Assembly: GCA_964572855.1 (NCBI GenBank)
Contig: CAZNGF010000035.1
Coordinates: 1 to 29,797 of the forward strand
Direction of reading: 5' to 3'
DNA from: CAZNGF01 sp964572855
GTDB taxonomy: Bacteria; Bipolaricaulota; Bipolaricaulia; RBG-16-55-9; JAJCYT01
DNA: 29,797 nt
Part shown: piece after piece, positions 7,084 through 14,236 of the stretch
Layout: the number at the start of each line of letters is the position of its first letter
Position numbering within the stretch: the stretch's first letter is position 1
Translations under genes and position numbers: made by a program
Notes under the pieces: model-generated
The model's input: the letters and a program-made list of their open reading frames with translations, nothing else
What the model was told of the DNA's origin: nothing
Databases searched by the model: none

Positions 7084-8070
7084 ATGAAACGCATTCTCAC
7101 CGGCCTGTTGTTGGCAGTCCTCGTTGCCCCCTTCGTGATGGGTCAGTTCGCCGAGGTGCCCGAGCACTTCATCGGCATGGTGACGTACCAGATCGACGCG
7201 ATGGCGTGGGAGCCCGAGCACTACGTGCGCCCCATCAACGCCGACCTGCAGGTGCTGCCGGTCGACCCGGACAAGGCGACCTCTCGCCAGGTTCCGGAGT
7301 CGGAGCCGGAACACTACCTGCTGGAGCTGCGCGACGCCGGCACGGCGCAGGCGCAGATCGACGCCATCAACGAGTTGCTGCGCATTGGCGTCCAAGCCCT
7401 GGTGATCACGCCCGTGGCCGAGACCAACCTGATCAAGGACGCGGTGGCCGCGGCGGCCGCCCAGGTGCCGGTCATCCTGACCGGCCGACGGATTCCGGGG
7501 CTGGACCTGCCCTTCTACGGCATGGACACCGGTGAACTGGGTCAGGCGCTGGCCAACAACAACACGCAGACGCCGTTCGTGATCATCGGCAACCGCTCCG
7601 ACGCCACACAGGCCGCCTTCATCGAACCGCTGGAAAAGATCGAGCCGTTCCAGGGCTTTTACGAGGCTGCCACCGCGGACGGGCAGGCCGAAGCGATCCA
7701 GGCTATCAACGACGTGCCCAGCCTGGCGACCATCGTGGTCTCGCACCACAAGTACGCGCCTGGCGCGGCAGCCGCGATCAAGGCGGCCACCGAAGGCACC
7801 GACCGGCTGATCCAGCTCGGATCGGTCTGGACGCCCGAGGGCTGGAAGGACCTGTTCGACCAGAAGTTGCTCCACGGCGTGTTCGCCTGGGACAACTACA
7901 TCGTGCTACAGGGCGCGGCCGTGGCCGCCAAGGTCGCCATCCGCGACGGCGCGCCGGCCCAGGACTTCCACCCGGACGTGCTCTACTACCGGTCCGCGAC
8001 CTCGGTCAACCACACGTCCTATCCGTACTCGCAGGACCAGCCCAACCGGGTCGGGCGCTTCTTCCGCTAG
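7084..8070 (+). CDS. Periplasmic binding protein-like, orphan (paralogue 2)
   Basis: This 328-residue protein has a short signal peptide (about 1-21) and is closely similar to the protein at 4727: IGMVTYQID, INELLRIGVQALVITPVAETNLIKDAV, RRIPGLDLPFYGMDT, ATEGTDRLIQLGS and a C-terminal PYSQDQPNRVGRFFR. The shared AETNLIKDAV and IPGLDLPFYG blocks suggest a common ligand class. GGGGGAACC precedes the ATG. It forms the second deiodinase/binding-protein pair. No transporter partner is present, so a sensory, chaperone-like or substrate-presenting role is as likely as uptake. Confidence 0.82.
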   Translation: MKRILTGLLLAVLVAPFVMGQFAEVPEHFIGMVTYQIDAMAWEPEHYVRPINADLQVLPVDPDKATSRQVPESEPEHYLLELRDAGTAQAQIDAINELLRIGVQALVITPVAETNLIKDAVAAAAAQVPVILTGRRIPGLDLPFYGMDTGELGQALANNNTQTPFVIIGNRSDATQAAFIEPLEKIEPFQGFYEAATADGQAEAIQAINDVPSLATIVVSHHKYAPGAAAAIKAATEGTDRLIQLGSVWTPEGWKDLFDQKLLHGVFAWDNYIVLQGAAVAAKVAIRDGAPAQDFHPDVLYYRSATSVNHTSYPYSQDQPNRVGRFFR

Positions 8071-8124
8071 GACAAGTCGTGGGCGAAACCGCGTTTCGCC
8101 CCGGTATCGAGCAAAGTAGACGCG

Positions 8125-8154
8125 AAGGCAGCCCCGGTTGACCGGGGCTGCCTT
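8125..8154 (+). terminator. Hairpin between binding proteins 2 and 3
   Basis: A 13-bp perfect stem AAGGCAGCCCCGG/CCGGGGCTGCCTT has loop TTGA. A smaller GGGCGAAAC/GTTTCGCCC stem precedes it at about 8081-8101. The following T-tract is weak, so it may attenuate rather than stop transcription into 8171. Confidence 0.55.
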
Positions 8155-8170
8155 CCACTAAGGGGGCGCG

Positions 8171-9148
8171 ATGAAACGCTTGCTGGTGGCGCTGTGGTAC
8201 GCCTGTCTGTTGGGACCGTTGGCGCTGGCGCAAGGCGACCTCTACATCGGGGTCGTGACCTACAACACGGACGCGCAGGTAACGGGAATCGCCGACTACG
8301 GACCGGCGCTCATGGACGCGCTCCAGGTGACCGTGGACCTGCGCGAGGTCGAGGCGGCGCTCTTTTGCGCGCGCAACGCCTTGAGCGACAAGCTCTCCAA
8401 GATCTCGCACTGGGTTACGTCCGTGGAGGCTCTGGAGGACATTCTGGCGCTGTACCCGGACGGGATCGCCTTCACGCCCCCGCCCATGATCGCGGAGGCC
8501 GAAGCCTTTGTCCCACGCGTGCAGGCCGCGCTGGACGCGACGCCGGTGGCCTTCGTGCTGCGGGGGATTCCAGGCTTGCACGCACCCGTGTACGGCCCCG
8601 ACGCCTACGGGCTCGGCGTCGCCTGGGCCGCGAGCATGGGACCCGCGCAGAAGCCGTTTGCCGTGATCGGGTACTTCGACGACCCGTTGCAAGCGGACTT
8701 GCTGGAGGGGCTCAAGAGCAGCCCCGCCTTCCGCGAGGCCTACCACGTCACCCAGGAGTACGGCAAGGCCGAAGCCACCCAGGCCGTCCTCGACCACCCC
8801 GACCTGGAGGCGATTATCGTGGCGGACCTCACGCTGGTGTCGGGCGTGCTGGAGACCACCGGCTACCTGGCCGACGACCCGGGCCGCGTCGTCAAGGTGG
8901 CCTCGCTGGGCGCGCCGGTGGACTGGCAGAACGCCATGTTCGACAAGGGCCTGCTCCACGGGTTCGTCAGTTGGGACCATTACGCGATGGTGCGGCAGGC
9001 GACCGAAGCCCTCAAACGCCACGCGCTGGATGGAACACCGCTGGAAGGGGCCTGGACCGGTCTGATCTATTACGACGCCACGGGGCAGCCCACCGCCCTT
9101 ACGGCCCCGTACGAAAACGTCAACGTGCTGGGAGGTTTCTGGGAGTAG
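8171..9148 (+). CDS. Periplasmic binding protein-like, orphan (paralogue 3, divergent)
   Basis: This 325-residue protein has a signal peptide (about 1-20, ending ALAQ) and a type I binding-protein fold: IGVVTYNTDAQV, LRGIPGLHAPVYGPDAYGLGVAW, DDPLQADLLEGLKSS and VSWDHYAMVRQATEALKRHA. It is more divergent than paralogues 1 and 2 and has no selenoprotein directly before it. Two cysteine/alanine-rich segments near residues 58-62 are not seen in the others. TAAGGGGGCGCG precedes the ATG. It converges on the hydrogenase operon. Confidence 0.75.
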   Translation: MKRLLVALWYACLLGPLALAQGDLYIGVVTYNTDAQVTGIADYGPALMDALQVTVDLREVEAALFCARNALSDKLSKISHWVTSVEALEDILALYPDGIAFTPPPMIAEAEAFVPRVQAALDATPVAFVLRGIPGLHAPVYGPDAYGLGVAWAASMGPAQKPFAVIGYFDDPLQADLLEGLKSSPAFREAYHVTQEYGKAEATQAVLDHPDLEAIIVADLTLVSGVLETTGYLADDPGRVVKVASLGAPVDWQNAMFDKGLLHGFVSWDHYAMVRQATEALKRHALDGTPLEGAWTGLIYYDATGQPTALTAPYENVNVLGGFWE

Positions 9149-9165
9149 GGCCGGCTATGCCGGCC
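9149..9165. terminator. Small hairpin between convergent genes
   Basis: GGCCGGC-TAT-GCCGGCC (7-bp stem) lies between the stop of binding protein 3 and the end of the hydrogenase protease gene. There is no U-tract; the bidirectional terminator assignment is tentative. Confidence 0.4.
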
Positions 9166-9200
9166 AGGACCGCGCAGCGGGCCCTACAACGACTCCACAA

Positions 9201-9680
9201 TTAGGCAAGGGCCGCCAGCGCGTACCCCAGCGCGCCCAGTTCGCTTGCCGCGCGCTTTGCCAGCGCGGGCACCTGGGCTTCAACCGCCTCTGAGAGCGCC
9301 ACGCCCCAGTCGAGCCGGGCCGGCTGCACGCCCCAGAGAACCACGGTCGGCGGCAGAATGCCCTGCAGGCGCGCCAGCGCCAGCAGCTCCCCCAGGCCCG
9401 TCTGGTGCGGCGAGAGCTGGGCGCCCGCCCGCTGCGGAATCTCCTCGCCCTCCAGTCGCAGCAGCGCGCCGGGCTCGGCGCCGAAGTCGACGCAGTCCAG
9501 CAGGAGCAAGTGATCGACCCCCTCGACGTACGCCAGCAGCTCCAGCCCCAGCGTCCCGCCGTCGAGCGCGCGCACGCTCTGGGGCAGCTCGTAGTCAGCC
9601 AGCAACCGCTCCACCGCGCGCACGCCGGCCCCCTCGTCGCTGAGCAGCACGTTCCCGAGGCCGAGCACGAGGGCGGTCAC
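9201..9680 (-). CDS. [NiFe] hydrogenase maturation protease (HyaD/HupD family)
   Basis: The 159-residue cytoplasmic endopeptidase of family M52 removes the C-terminal extension of the large subunit after nickel insertion. The motif GLGNVLLSDEGAG is at residues 7-19, and E16, D62 (in LLDCVDFG) and H92 (in SPHQTG) match the three metal ligands of HybD. Start: a GTG at 9680 overlaps the large-subunit stop as GTGA, indicating translational coupling; longer upstream reading would run inside the large subunit. It is the last gene of the hydrogenase operon. No hypA-F accessory genes are in the window. Confidence 0.92.
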   Translation of the reverse strand: MTALVLGLGNVLLSDEGAGVRAVERLLADYELPQSVRALDGGTLGLELLAYVEGVDHLLLLDCVDFGAEPGALLRLEGEEIPQRAGAQLSPHQTGLGELLALARLQGILPPTVVLWGVQPARLDWGVALSEAVEAQVPALAKRAASELGALGYALAALA

Positions 9681-11371
9681 AGCACCCGCACCCGCGCGAG
9701 CTCCCGACCGCTCACGTCGACCAAGTGCGCCGCACAAGCCATGCAGGGGTCGAAGGAGTGGACCGTGCGCAGCAGCTCGACGGGGCGCTCGGGGTCGGCC
9801 ACGGGCGTGTCCAACAGGGCGGTCTCGTAGGGACCGCGTTGGCCGTGGGCGTCGCGAGGCGAGGCGTTCCAGGTGGTGGGCACGACGCACTGGTAGTGGT
9901 TGATCTTGCCGTTGTCGATCCCCACCCAATGGCCCAATCCGCCGCGCGGGGCCTCGCAGAAGCCCGCGCCCGTCGCCTGCGCCGGCCAGGTGGACGGGTC
10001 CCAGTGCGCGTTCTCGTGCGCGCGCAGGTCGCCGGCGCGCATGTTGGCCTCCAGTCGATCGAGCCAGGCGGGCAGCGCCTCGGCGATCACGACCGTCTCG
10101 ATGGCACGGGACAGCGTGCGGCCCAGCGTGGAGTGCAGCGCCTCGATGCCCACATCCAGCCGGGCGAGCGCCTCGTCAACCAGCGCGCGCACGCGCGGCT
10201 GGCCCTGGGCGTAGGCCACCAACACGCGGGCCAGCGGGCCGACCTCCACGGGACGGTCCTGGTAGCGCGGCGACTTGTTCCAGCTGTACTTCCCGTCCGT
10301 GTCGAGAAAGTCGTAATCGCGGGTCGGTCCCGTGTAGCGCGGCGCGGTCTCACCGCGCGCGGGGTGCAGGCCCACGTCGCCGTCGGCGTAGTCGAACCAG
10401 GAGTGCGTGGCGTACTCGGTGATTTGGGCGGGATCGGTCACGCTCACACGAGCGAGATCGCGGTCGTGGATCACCCCGGCGGGGAAGAGCAACCCGTCCG
10501 GACTGCGCGGGAAGCCGCCGTAGGACAGGTAGTTCCCCGCGCTCGCGCCCAGCGCGAACCACGCGCGGTAGAAACCGGCCAGCGCTAACACGTCGGGCCA
10601 GTAGACCTCGCGGGCGAACGCCCCTGCTTGGTCGAACCAGGCGCGCAGTTGGTTCAACTTGGCCCCGTTGAGCGCGGCGTCGCTGTTCAAATCGAGCGGG
10701 ACGGTCATGCCGCCCACGGCGTAGGTCTGCGGGTGCGGGTTCTTACCGCCCAGCAGCGCGTGGGCTTTGACGACCTCGCGCTGAAAGCGCAACGCGTCCA
10801 GGTAGTGGCTCATGAGCAGCAGATCGACCTCGGGCGAGAGCCGGTAGGCCGGGTGCCCGAAGTAGGCGTTGGTAAAGGTACTCAACTGGCCGCTGTCGAC
10901 CAGCGCCTGCAGCTGGTCCCGCACGCCCGCGAAGTGCTCCGCGCTCGCGTTGGGCCAGTCCGACGCGGTCCGGGCCAGCTCGGCCGTCCGCGCCGGGTCG
11001 GCCGCGAGCGCGTTGGACGGGTCCACCCAGTCGAGCGCGTGCAGGTGGTAGAAGTGGACGGCGTGGTCCTGCACGAACTGGACGCCGGCCATCAGGTTGC
11101 GCAGCAGGTGGGCGTTGGGCGGGATTTCTATCCCGAGCGCGTCCTCGACCGCGCGCACCGAGGCCAGCGCGTGCACGGTCGTGCACACGCCGCAGATGCG
11201 CTGGGCGAACGTCCAGGCGTCACGCGGGTCGCGCCCCTGCAGTACGAGCTCCATGCCGCGAAACTGCGTGCCCGTACACCAGGCATCGGTCACGCGGCCG
11301 TCCTCGACTTGCGCCTCGACGCGCAGGTGCCCCTCGATGCGCGTGACGGGGTCGATGGCGATGCGGGTCAT
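9677..11371 (-). CDS. Uptake [NiFe] hydrogenase large subunit
   Basis: This is the 564-residue catalytic subunit. The N-terminal nickel site is RICGVCTTVH (C60, C63, H67), and the C-terminal site is DPCMACAAH (C543, C546, H549). It is followed by a 15-residue extension that the protease at 9201 would cleave after H549. All four nickel ligands are cysteine, so this is not a NiFeSe enzyme despite the selenoprotein-rich setting. AAGGAGATTAT precedes the ATG. The small subunit lies 10 bases upstream. It oxidises H2 outside the cytoplasmic membrane, being co-exported with the TAT-signal small subunit. The group 1 assignment is by overall similarity. Confidence 0.95.
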   Translation of the reverse strand: MTRIAIDPVTRIEGHLRVEAQVEDGRVTDAWCTGTQFRGMELVLQGRDPRDAWTFAQRICGVCTTVHALASVRAVEDALGIEIPPNAHLLRNLMAGVQFVQDHAVHFYHLHALDWVDPSNALAADPARTAELARTASDWPNASAEHFAGVRDQLQALVDSGQLSTFTNAYFGHPAYRLSPEVDLLLMSHYLDALRFQREVVKAHALLGGKNPHPQTYAVGGMTVPLDLNSDAALNGAKLNQLRAWFDQAGAFAREVYWPDVLALAGFYRAWFALGASAGNYLSYGGFPRSPDGLLFPAGVIHDRDLARVSVTDPAQITEYATHSWFDYADGDVGLHPARGETAPRYTGPTRDYDFLDTDGKYSWNKSPRYQDRPVEVGPLARVLVAYAQGQPRVRALVDEALARLDVGIEALHSTLGRTLSRAIETVVIAEALPAWLDRLEANMRAGDLRAHENAHWDPSTWPAQATGAGFCEAPRGGLGHWVGIDNGKINHYQCVVPTTWNASPRDAHGQRGPYETALLDTPVADPERPVELLRTVHSFDPCMACAAHLVDVSGRELARVRVL

Positions 11372-11381
11372 ATAATCTCCT

Positions 11382-12359
11382 TTAGCGTCGTCCGCGGCCG
11401 CCGCCGCCCTGCTTGGGCAGCGCGGTGTAGAACGAGGGGTGGGCGTCCCAGAAACCGGGTTCCGAGCACCCGATGCAGCCGTGGCCGGCGGCCACGGGCC
11501 AGCTCGTCCCGCCGTTCCAGCCGATTTTGGGGCAGTTGTGCCAGGTCTCCGGCCCCTTGCAGCCCATCTCCAACAGGCACCAGCCGCGTCGGTGGCCCTC
11601 GTCGCCCCAGGCCTTGACGAACTCGTTGGCCCGGTAGTGCTCGATGCGTTCGCACTGCTCGTGCAGCTGCTCGCCGTGGGCGAACAGCGGGCGCTTGCGC
11701 GCGTCGGCCGGGGGGAGTGCGCCGAAGGTCAAATAGTGCACCAGCGCCGCGGTCAGGTTGTCCGCGTTGGGCGGGCAGCCGGGCAGGTTGATCAGGTTGA
11801 GCCCCGGCACGGCCTCGTCCAACCCTTGCGCGCCCGTGGGGTTGGGCCGGGCCGCGGGCCAGCCGCCGAAGGACGCGCACGACCCCACCGCGATCACGGC
11901 CGCCGCGCCCTGGCACACCTCGCGCGCGATCGCCAGCGCCGAGCGCCCCCCGCTGGCCGCGTAGAACCCGCCCGCACCCGAGGGAATCGCCCCCTCGACG
12001 AAGGCCACGTATTGCCCCTTGTAGCGCGCGACCGTGTCGTAGAGCGCGGCCTCGGCCCCGTGCCCGGCGGCGGCCATCAGTACCGACTGGTAGTTGAGCG
12101 AGAGCGTCCTCAACAGAATCTCGTCGATCGACGGGTCGCTCGCGCGCAGCAGCGACTCGGTGCACCCCCCGCACTCCTGGAACTCCAGCCACACGGCCAC
12201 CGGCTTTTCGACACGCTGCAAGGCGTGTGCGATTTTCCCCGCGTAGCGCGCCGGCAGCGCCAGCGCCGCCGCGGTCGCCGCGCAGTACTTGAGAAATGCG
12301 CGCCGACCGAAGCCGCGCCCGGCCAGCAGCTCGGGCAGCGAGTGGTCGAATCGGTCCAT
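11382..12359 (-). CDS. Uptake [NiFe] hydrogenase small subunit with TAT signal
   Basis: This 325-residue protein has a twin-arginine signal, GRRAFLK (R19-R20) followed by a hydrophobic AAALALPA stretch. Proximal-cluster cysteines are visible in ECGGCTESLL, GSCASFGG and LPGCPPNADN. Further Fe-S ligands lie in GWCLLEMGCKGP, HNCPKIGWN and GHGCIGCSEPGFWD. The protein ends soon after the last cluster motif in a GGGGRGRR tail and lacks the C-terminal membrane anchor common in group 1 small subunits, so attachment may rely on the membrane protein at 12637. AAGGGGGG precedes the ATG. A 277-bp repeat-filled gap separates it from that gene. Confidence 0.94.
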   Translation of the reverse strand: MDRFDHSLPELLAGRGFGRRAFLKYCAATAAALALPARYAGKIAHALQRVEKPVAVWLEFQECGGCTESLLRASDPSIDEILLRTLSLNYQSVLMAAAGHGAEAALYDTVARYKGQYVAFVEGAIPSGAGGFYAASGGRSALAIAREVCQGAAAVIAVGSCASFGGWPAARPNPTGAQGLDEAVPGLNLINLPGCPPNADNLTAALVHYLTFGALPPADARKRPLFAHGEQLHEQCERIEHYRANEFVKAWGDEGHRRGWCLLEMGCKGPETWHNCPKIGWNGGTSWPVAAGHGCIGCSEPGFWDAHPSFYTALPKQGGGGRGRR

Positions 12360-12428
12360 GATGCCCCCCTTATTCGGTTGATCGGCGTCCAGCCTTCTAA
12401 TCTAGCTCCCTTTTTGCATCTTCCGCAT

Positions 12429-12537
12429 CCCCTCTCCCTTGACGGGAGAGGGCTAGGGTGAGGGTGACGGCTCAACACACAAAGATTGCTCAGGTCGCCC
12501 CCCTCATCCCAACCTTCTCCCGCCAGGGGAGAAGGGA
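12429..12537 (+). repeat. Composite intergenic repeat, copy 2
   Basis: The block at 12429-12464 is identical over 36 bp to 2326-2361. A second block at 12498-12537 (CCTTCTCC...GGAGAAGG palindrome) corresponds to 2391-2430. It sits inside the hydrogenase operon between the membrane cytochrome and the small subunit and could reduce or process the transcript there. Confidence 0.85.
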
Positions 12538-12636
12538 GAAATCACGATAGGTGAAAGGGTCTCTCCCTTTGACCCTAGCGCCCCCGAAGCCACATCCCAT
12601 GATCCCACGCAGGAAATCACCCGGCCTTGCTCAGGT

Positions 12637-12969
12637 TCAGCGGCAGGACCGCTCGGGCGCGCGGTGGGCGCGCACGAGGTAGCGCACGCAGCCGCAGAGC
12701 GCACGCCAGTCCACGATCAGGTGGATCAACGTGAGGCTCAACGCCGTGAGGCTGAGCCAGAGGTGGACGTCGCCCCAAAAGTGCTTGTCCCAGCCGAACA
12801 GCAGCAGCGCGCGCCCGGAACGCTGCCCCTCGGGCGCAAGCCACATCAAGACACCCGAGAACGCGACGGCACTCCAGACCAACAGCATCGAGAGCGCGAC
12901 GATGCCCCGGACGTAGGCGCGCATGCTGATGGCGCGTTTGCGCCCTTTGGCTTGTGTGACGACAGCCAT
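12637..12969 (-). CDS. Small cytochrome b-like membrane protein, first gene of hydrogenase operon
   Basis: This 110-residue protein has two predicted membrane segments (about 23-45 and 69-92). Histidines lie at the membrane faces (DKHFW, DVHLW, LIHLIVDW), resembling the DUF4405-type haem-binding membrane family. It probably anchors the hydrogenase and passes electrons to the quinone pool (inference from position). CAAGGAGGATCC precedes the ATG. It is shorter than HyaC/HupC-type cytochrome b subunits, which have four membrane segments, so it is not that family. The promoter region with four direct repeats lies just upstream. Confidence 0.7.
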   Translation of the reverse strand: MAVVTQAKGRKRAISMRAYVRGIVALSMLLVWSAVAFSGVLMWLAPEGQRSGRALLLFGWDKHFWGDVHLWLSLTALSLTLIHLIVDWRALCGCVRYLVRAHRAPERSCR

Positions 12970-13015
12970 GGATCCTCCTTGTGTCCCATTCAGTCGAGTT
13001 CAAACCATCACTGAC

Positions 13016-13068
13016 AGGGTAAGCCCGCTCGGTTAGGTTGCGGTGACGGTTGGGTGAGCGTTTGGTGA
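13016..13068 (-). promoter_or_regulatory. Hydrogenase operon promoter with four 11-bp direct repeats
   Basis: On the minus strand TCACC, TCACC, TCACC and TAACC occur at exact 11-bp steps (plus-strand GGTGA at 13064, 13053 and 13042, GGTTA at 13031), each followed by an AAC-containing spacer. Directly downstream is TACCCT (13021-13016), a -10-like element. In-phase direct repeats are typical of OmpR/PhoB-type response regulators. This differs from the palindromic operators elsewhere in the window. Confidence 0.6.
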
Positions 13069-13125
13069 GCGGTAAACCAGGTACTTGCGGGAAACCCGAC
13101 GGACAGGGCCTTCCTCCCCAAGAGC

Positions 13126-13188
13126 TGATGTTTGTCAGCAAGTTCCGTGTGTCGGGTCATTTGACCCGCAAGGGGATTCGTTTATGAA
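13126..13188 (+). promoter_or_regulatory. Tandem Fnr/Crp-type operators and -10 before mini-ORF C
   Basis: TGATGTTTGTCA (13126-13137, within CTGA...TCAG) and TGTGTCGGGTCA (13148-13159) have centres exactly 22 bp apart. TATGAA begins at 13183, 29.5 bp from the second centre. A start near 13194 is predicted, just before AAGGAGGGG and the ATG at 13213. Confidence 0.6.
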
Positions 13189-13212
13189 TGTCCCACGACT
13201 AAGGAGGGGCGA

Positions 13213-13407
13213 ATGCATACTTGGTGGATCGCGCACGCGGTATGGTGAGTACTTCCATCGTTGTGGTTCACACGCACGCGTAGTTTCACGACGAAGAACG
13301 CCTCTCCTTGCGCCATCTTATCCTTAATCCCATCCGTTCGAGCGCGCCGGCCCTTGCGGTCAGCCCGTTACCCAAACGAGAAGGAGCATTGCCCATGCAC
13401 AGTCTGA
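13213..13407 (+). CDS. Mini-ORF C: candidate small selenoprotein or leader (UGA codon 12)
   Basis: The ATG at 13213 follows AAGGAGGGG. UGA 13246-13248 is followed 17 nt later by the GTT loop of a TGTG/CACA hairpin. Post-UGA residues LPSLWFTRTR resemble RLPLWFTRAR after the second UGA of mini-ORF A. Reading through gives 64 codons to UGA 13405-13407; a hairpin after that UGA has its loop at only 11 nt and does not fit. The downstream part leads into a beta-helix gene remnant, so the natural end and downstream partner may have been lost. The similarity to A is short and partly forced by the hairpin; evidence for translation past the UGA is weaker here than for A/B. Confidence 0.4.
13262..13272 (+). 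promoter_or_regulatory. bSECIS-like hairpin C
   Basis: Stem TGTG/CACA, loop GTT, loop 17 nt after UGA 13246-13248. Nearly the same sequence as hairpin A2. Confidence 0.4.
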
Positions 13408-13759
13408 GGTTGCCGCCGCTGCGGCGGTCCAAACGGTGACGATCGAAAACAGCACGGTCCGCGGCAACGGCACCGACCCCGCCTGCGCGCAAGCCGGCAC
13501 GCTCTGCAACGGCCTGCAGTTCGCCCAGGAGTCGGAGGTCGTGCTGGGCGCGCTGACCGTGAAGGACAACGCGGATTGGGGGATTGCCGTCCACGCCAGC
13601 GCGTGCGGTTTCGCCTACGACGACTTCGACGGCGAGGTCGTGCTGGACGGGGCCAACACCCTGGAGGGCAACAACGCCTCCGGCAACCAAAACGGGGCCG
13701 GCAACCCGGGGCCCCCACCGTATGCGACCCTACCCGACGGGCAGATCTGCCTGCCTTAG
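13382..13759 (+). pseudogene. C-terminal remnant of a right-handed beta-helix protein
   Basis: From about 13382 one frame is open to the stop at 13757-13759, with a possible GTG start at 13436. Its protein shows TIENSTVRGNGTDP, VTVKDNADWGIAVHAS-type beta-helix rungs and the ending LEGNNASGNQNG...LPDGQICLP. I recognise this as the C-terminus of long parallel beta-helix repeat proteins of Chloroflexota. About 100 residues remain, no signal peptide or ribosome-binding site fits the frame, and mini-ORF C overlaps its start in another frame. It looks like a truncated fragment rather than a working gene. Confidence 0.6.
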
Positions 13760-13783
13760 GGCACCCAAAACACCAATGGACCT

Positions 13784-13827
13784 GTCATCCTGAGGGAGCA
13801 AGGCGACCGAAGGATCTCCCGCAGACG
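13784..13827. repeat. GTCATCCTGAG-type dispersed repeat, half copy
   Basis: GTCATCCTGAG followed by GCAAGG, CCGAAGGATCTCCCGCA matches the reverse complement of the right arm of the element at 3840-3912. Apart from this and the promoter at 14015, I see no gene in 13760-14089. Confidence 0.7.
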
Positions 13828-14014
13828 GAGAACAATGACCAGTCGTAAGCCAACGGGGTTTTGTCAGCGGCTCTTGACCCCATCTCCCTGAAGCGATGGC
13901 CCGTGAGGCGGTACGTTGAACTCCAAGGCCACCGTTTGTCGGCCATATGACGGGAAACAGCTATCTTATATGACCGATGAGAACGGCTAACCCAATCCAG
14001 CGCAGAAAATTGCT

Positions 14015-14055
14015 TGCCCGAAATCATTTTGTCCACGCGTTCCCCTTGCTAGCCT
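14015..14055 (+). promoter_or_regulatory. Fnr/Crp-type site and -10 before mini-ORF D and cytochrome 2
   Basis: TGCCCGAAATCA (14015-14026) carries a good right half-site and a weaker left one. TAGCCT starts at 14050, 29.5 bp from the site centre, matching the promoter architecture seen at 3380, 22261 and 23162. Confidence 0.5.
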
Positions 14056-14089
14056 GAGGTGTCGAGTCGCCATCAAGGGGGGAACCATC

Positions 14090-14236
14090 ATGTGGACGCG
14101 CAGGTTGACGAACTGAGCCGCATCCGTTTGTGGGGACCACAACGCGCCGCGCCATCTCCGCACATCGATTCGAGGGCTTCAACCCCCCGTGTCCTGCTCC
14201 CCCGATTCCCAAACCCAACCGTGGAGGTTCCGATGA
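14090..14236 (+). CDS. Mini-ORF D: candidate UGA-containing leader overlapping cytochrome 2
   Basis: The ATG at 14090 follows AAGGGGGGAACC. UGA codon 9 (14114-14116) is followed 17 nt later by the GGA loop of a TTGTGG/CCACAA hairpin. If UGA is read as Sec, the 48-residue peptide ends at TGA 14234-14236, overlapping the cytochrome start codon as ATGA. This junction implies translational coupling and would link cytochrome output to recoding. The peptide has no recognisable homology beyond the hairpin-encoded part. It may be a selenium-responsive leader rather than a functional protein. Confidence 0.4.
14128..14142 (+). promoter_or_regulatory. bSECIS-like hairpin D
   Basis: Stem TTGTGG/CCACAA (6 bp), loop GGA, loop 17 nt after UGA 14114-14116. 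An extra G26-C43-type pair with a bulged T at 14127 can extend it, recalling the bulged U of the E. coli fdhF element. Confidence 0.45.

Noticed and set aside
10743..11186. Possible NiFeSe hydrogenase in a selenoprotein-rich locus
   Set aside because: All four nickel-site positions in the large subunit are cysteine codons (C60, C63, C543, C546) and no UGA interrupts the frame.
13405..13427. Second UGA of mini-ORF C with hairpin CCGCCG-CTG-CGGCGG
   Set aside because: The loop begins only 11 nt after the UGA and its first two bases are not G, outside the SECIS rules; treated as the real stop.
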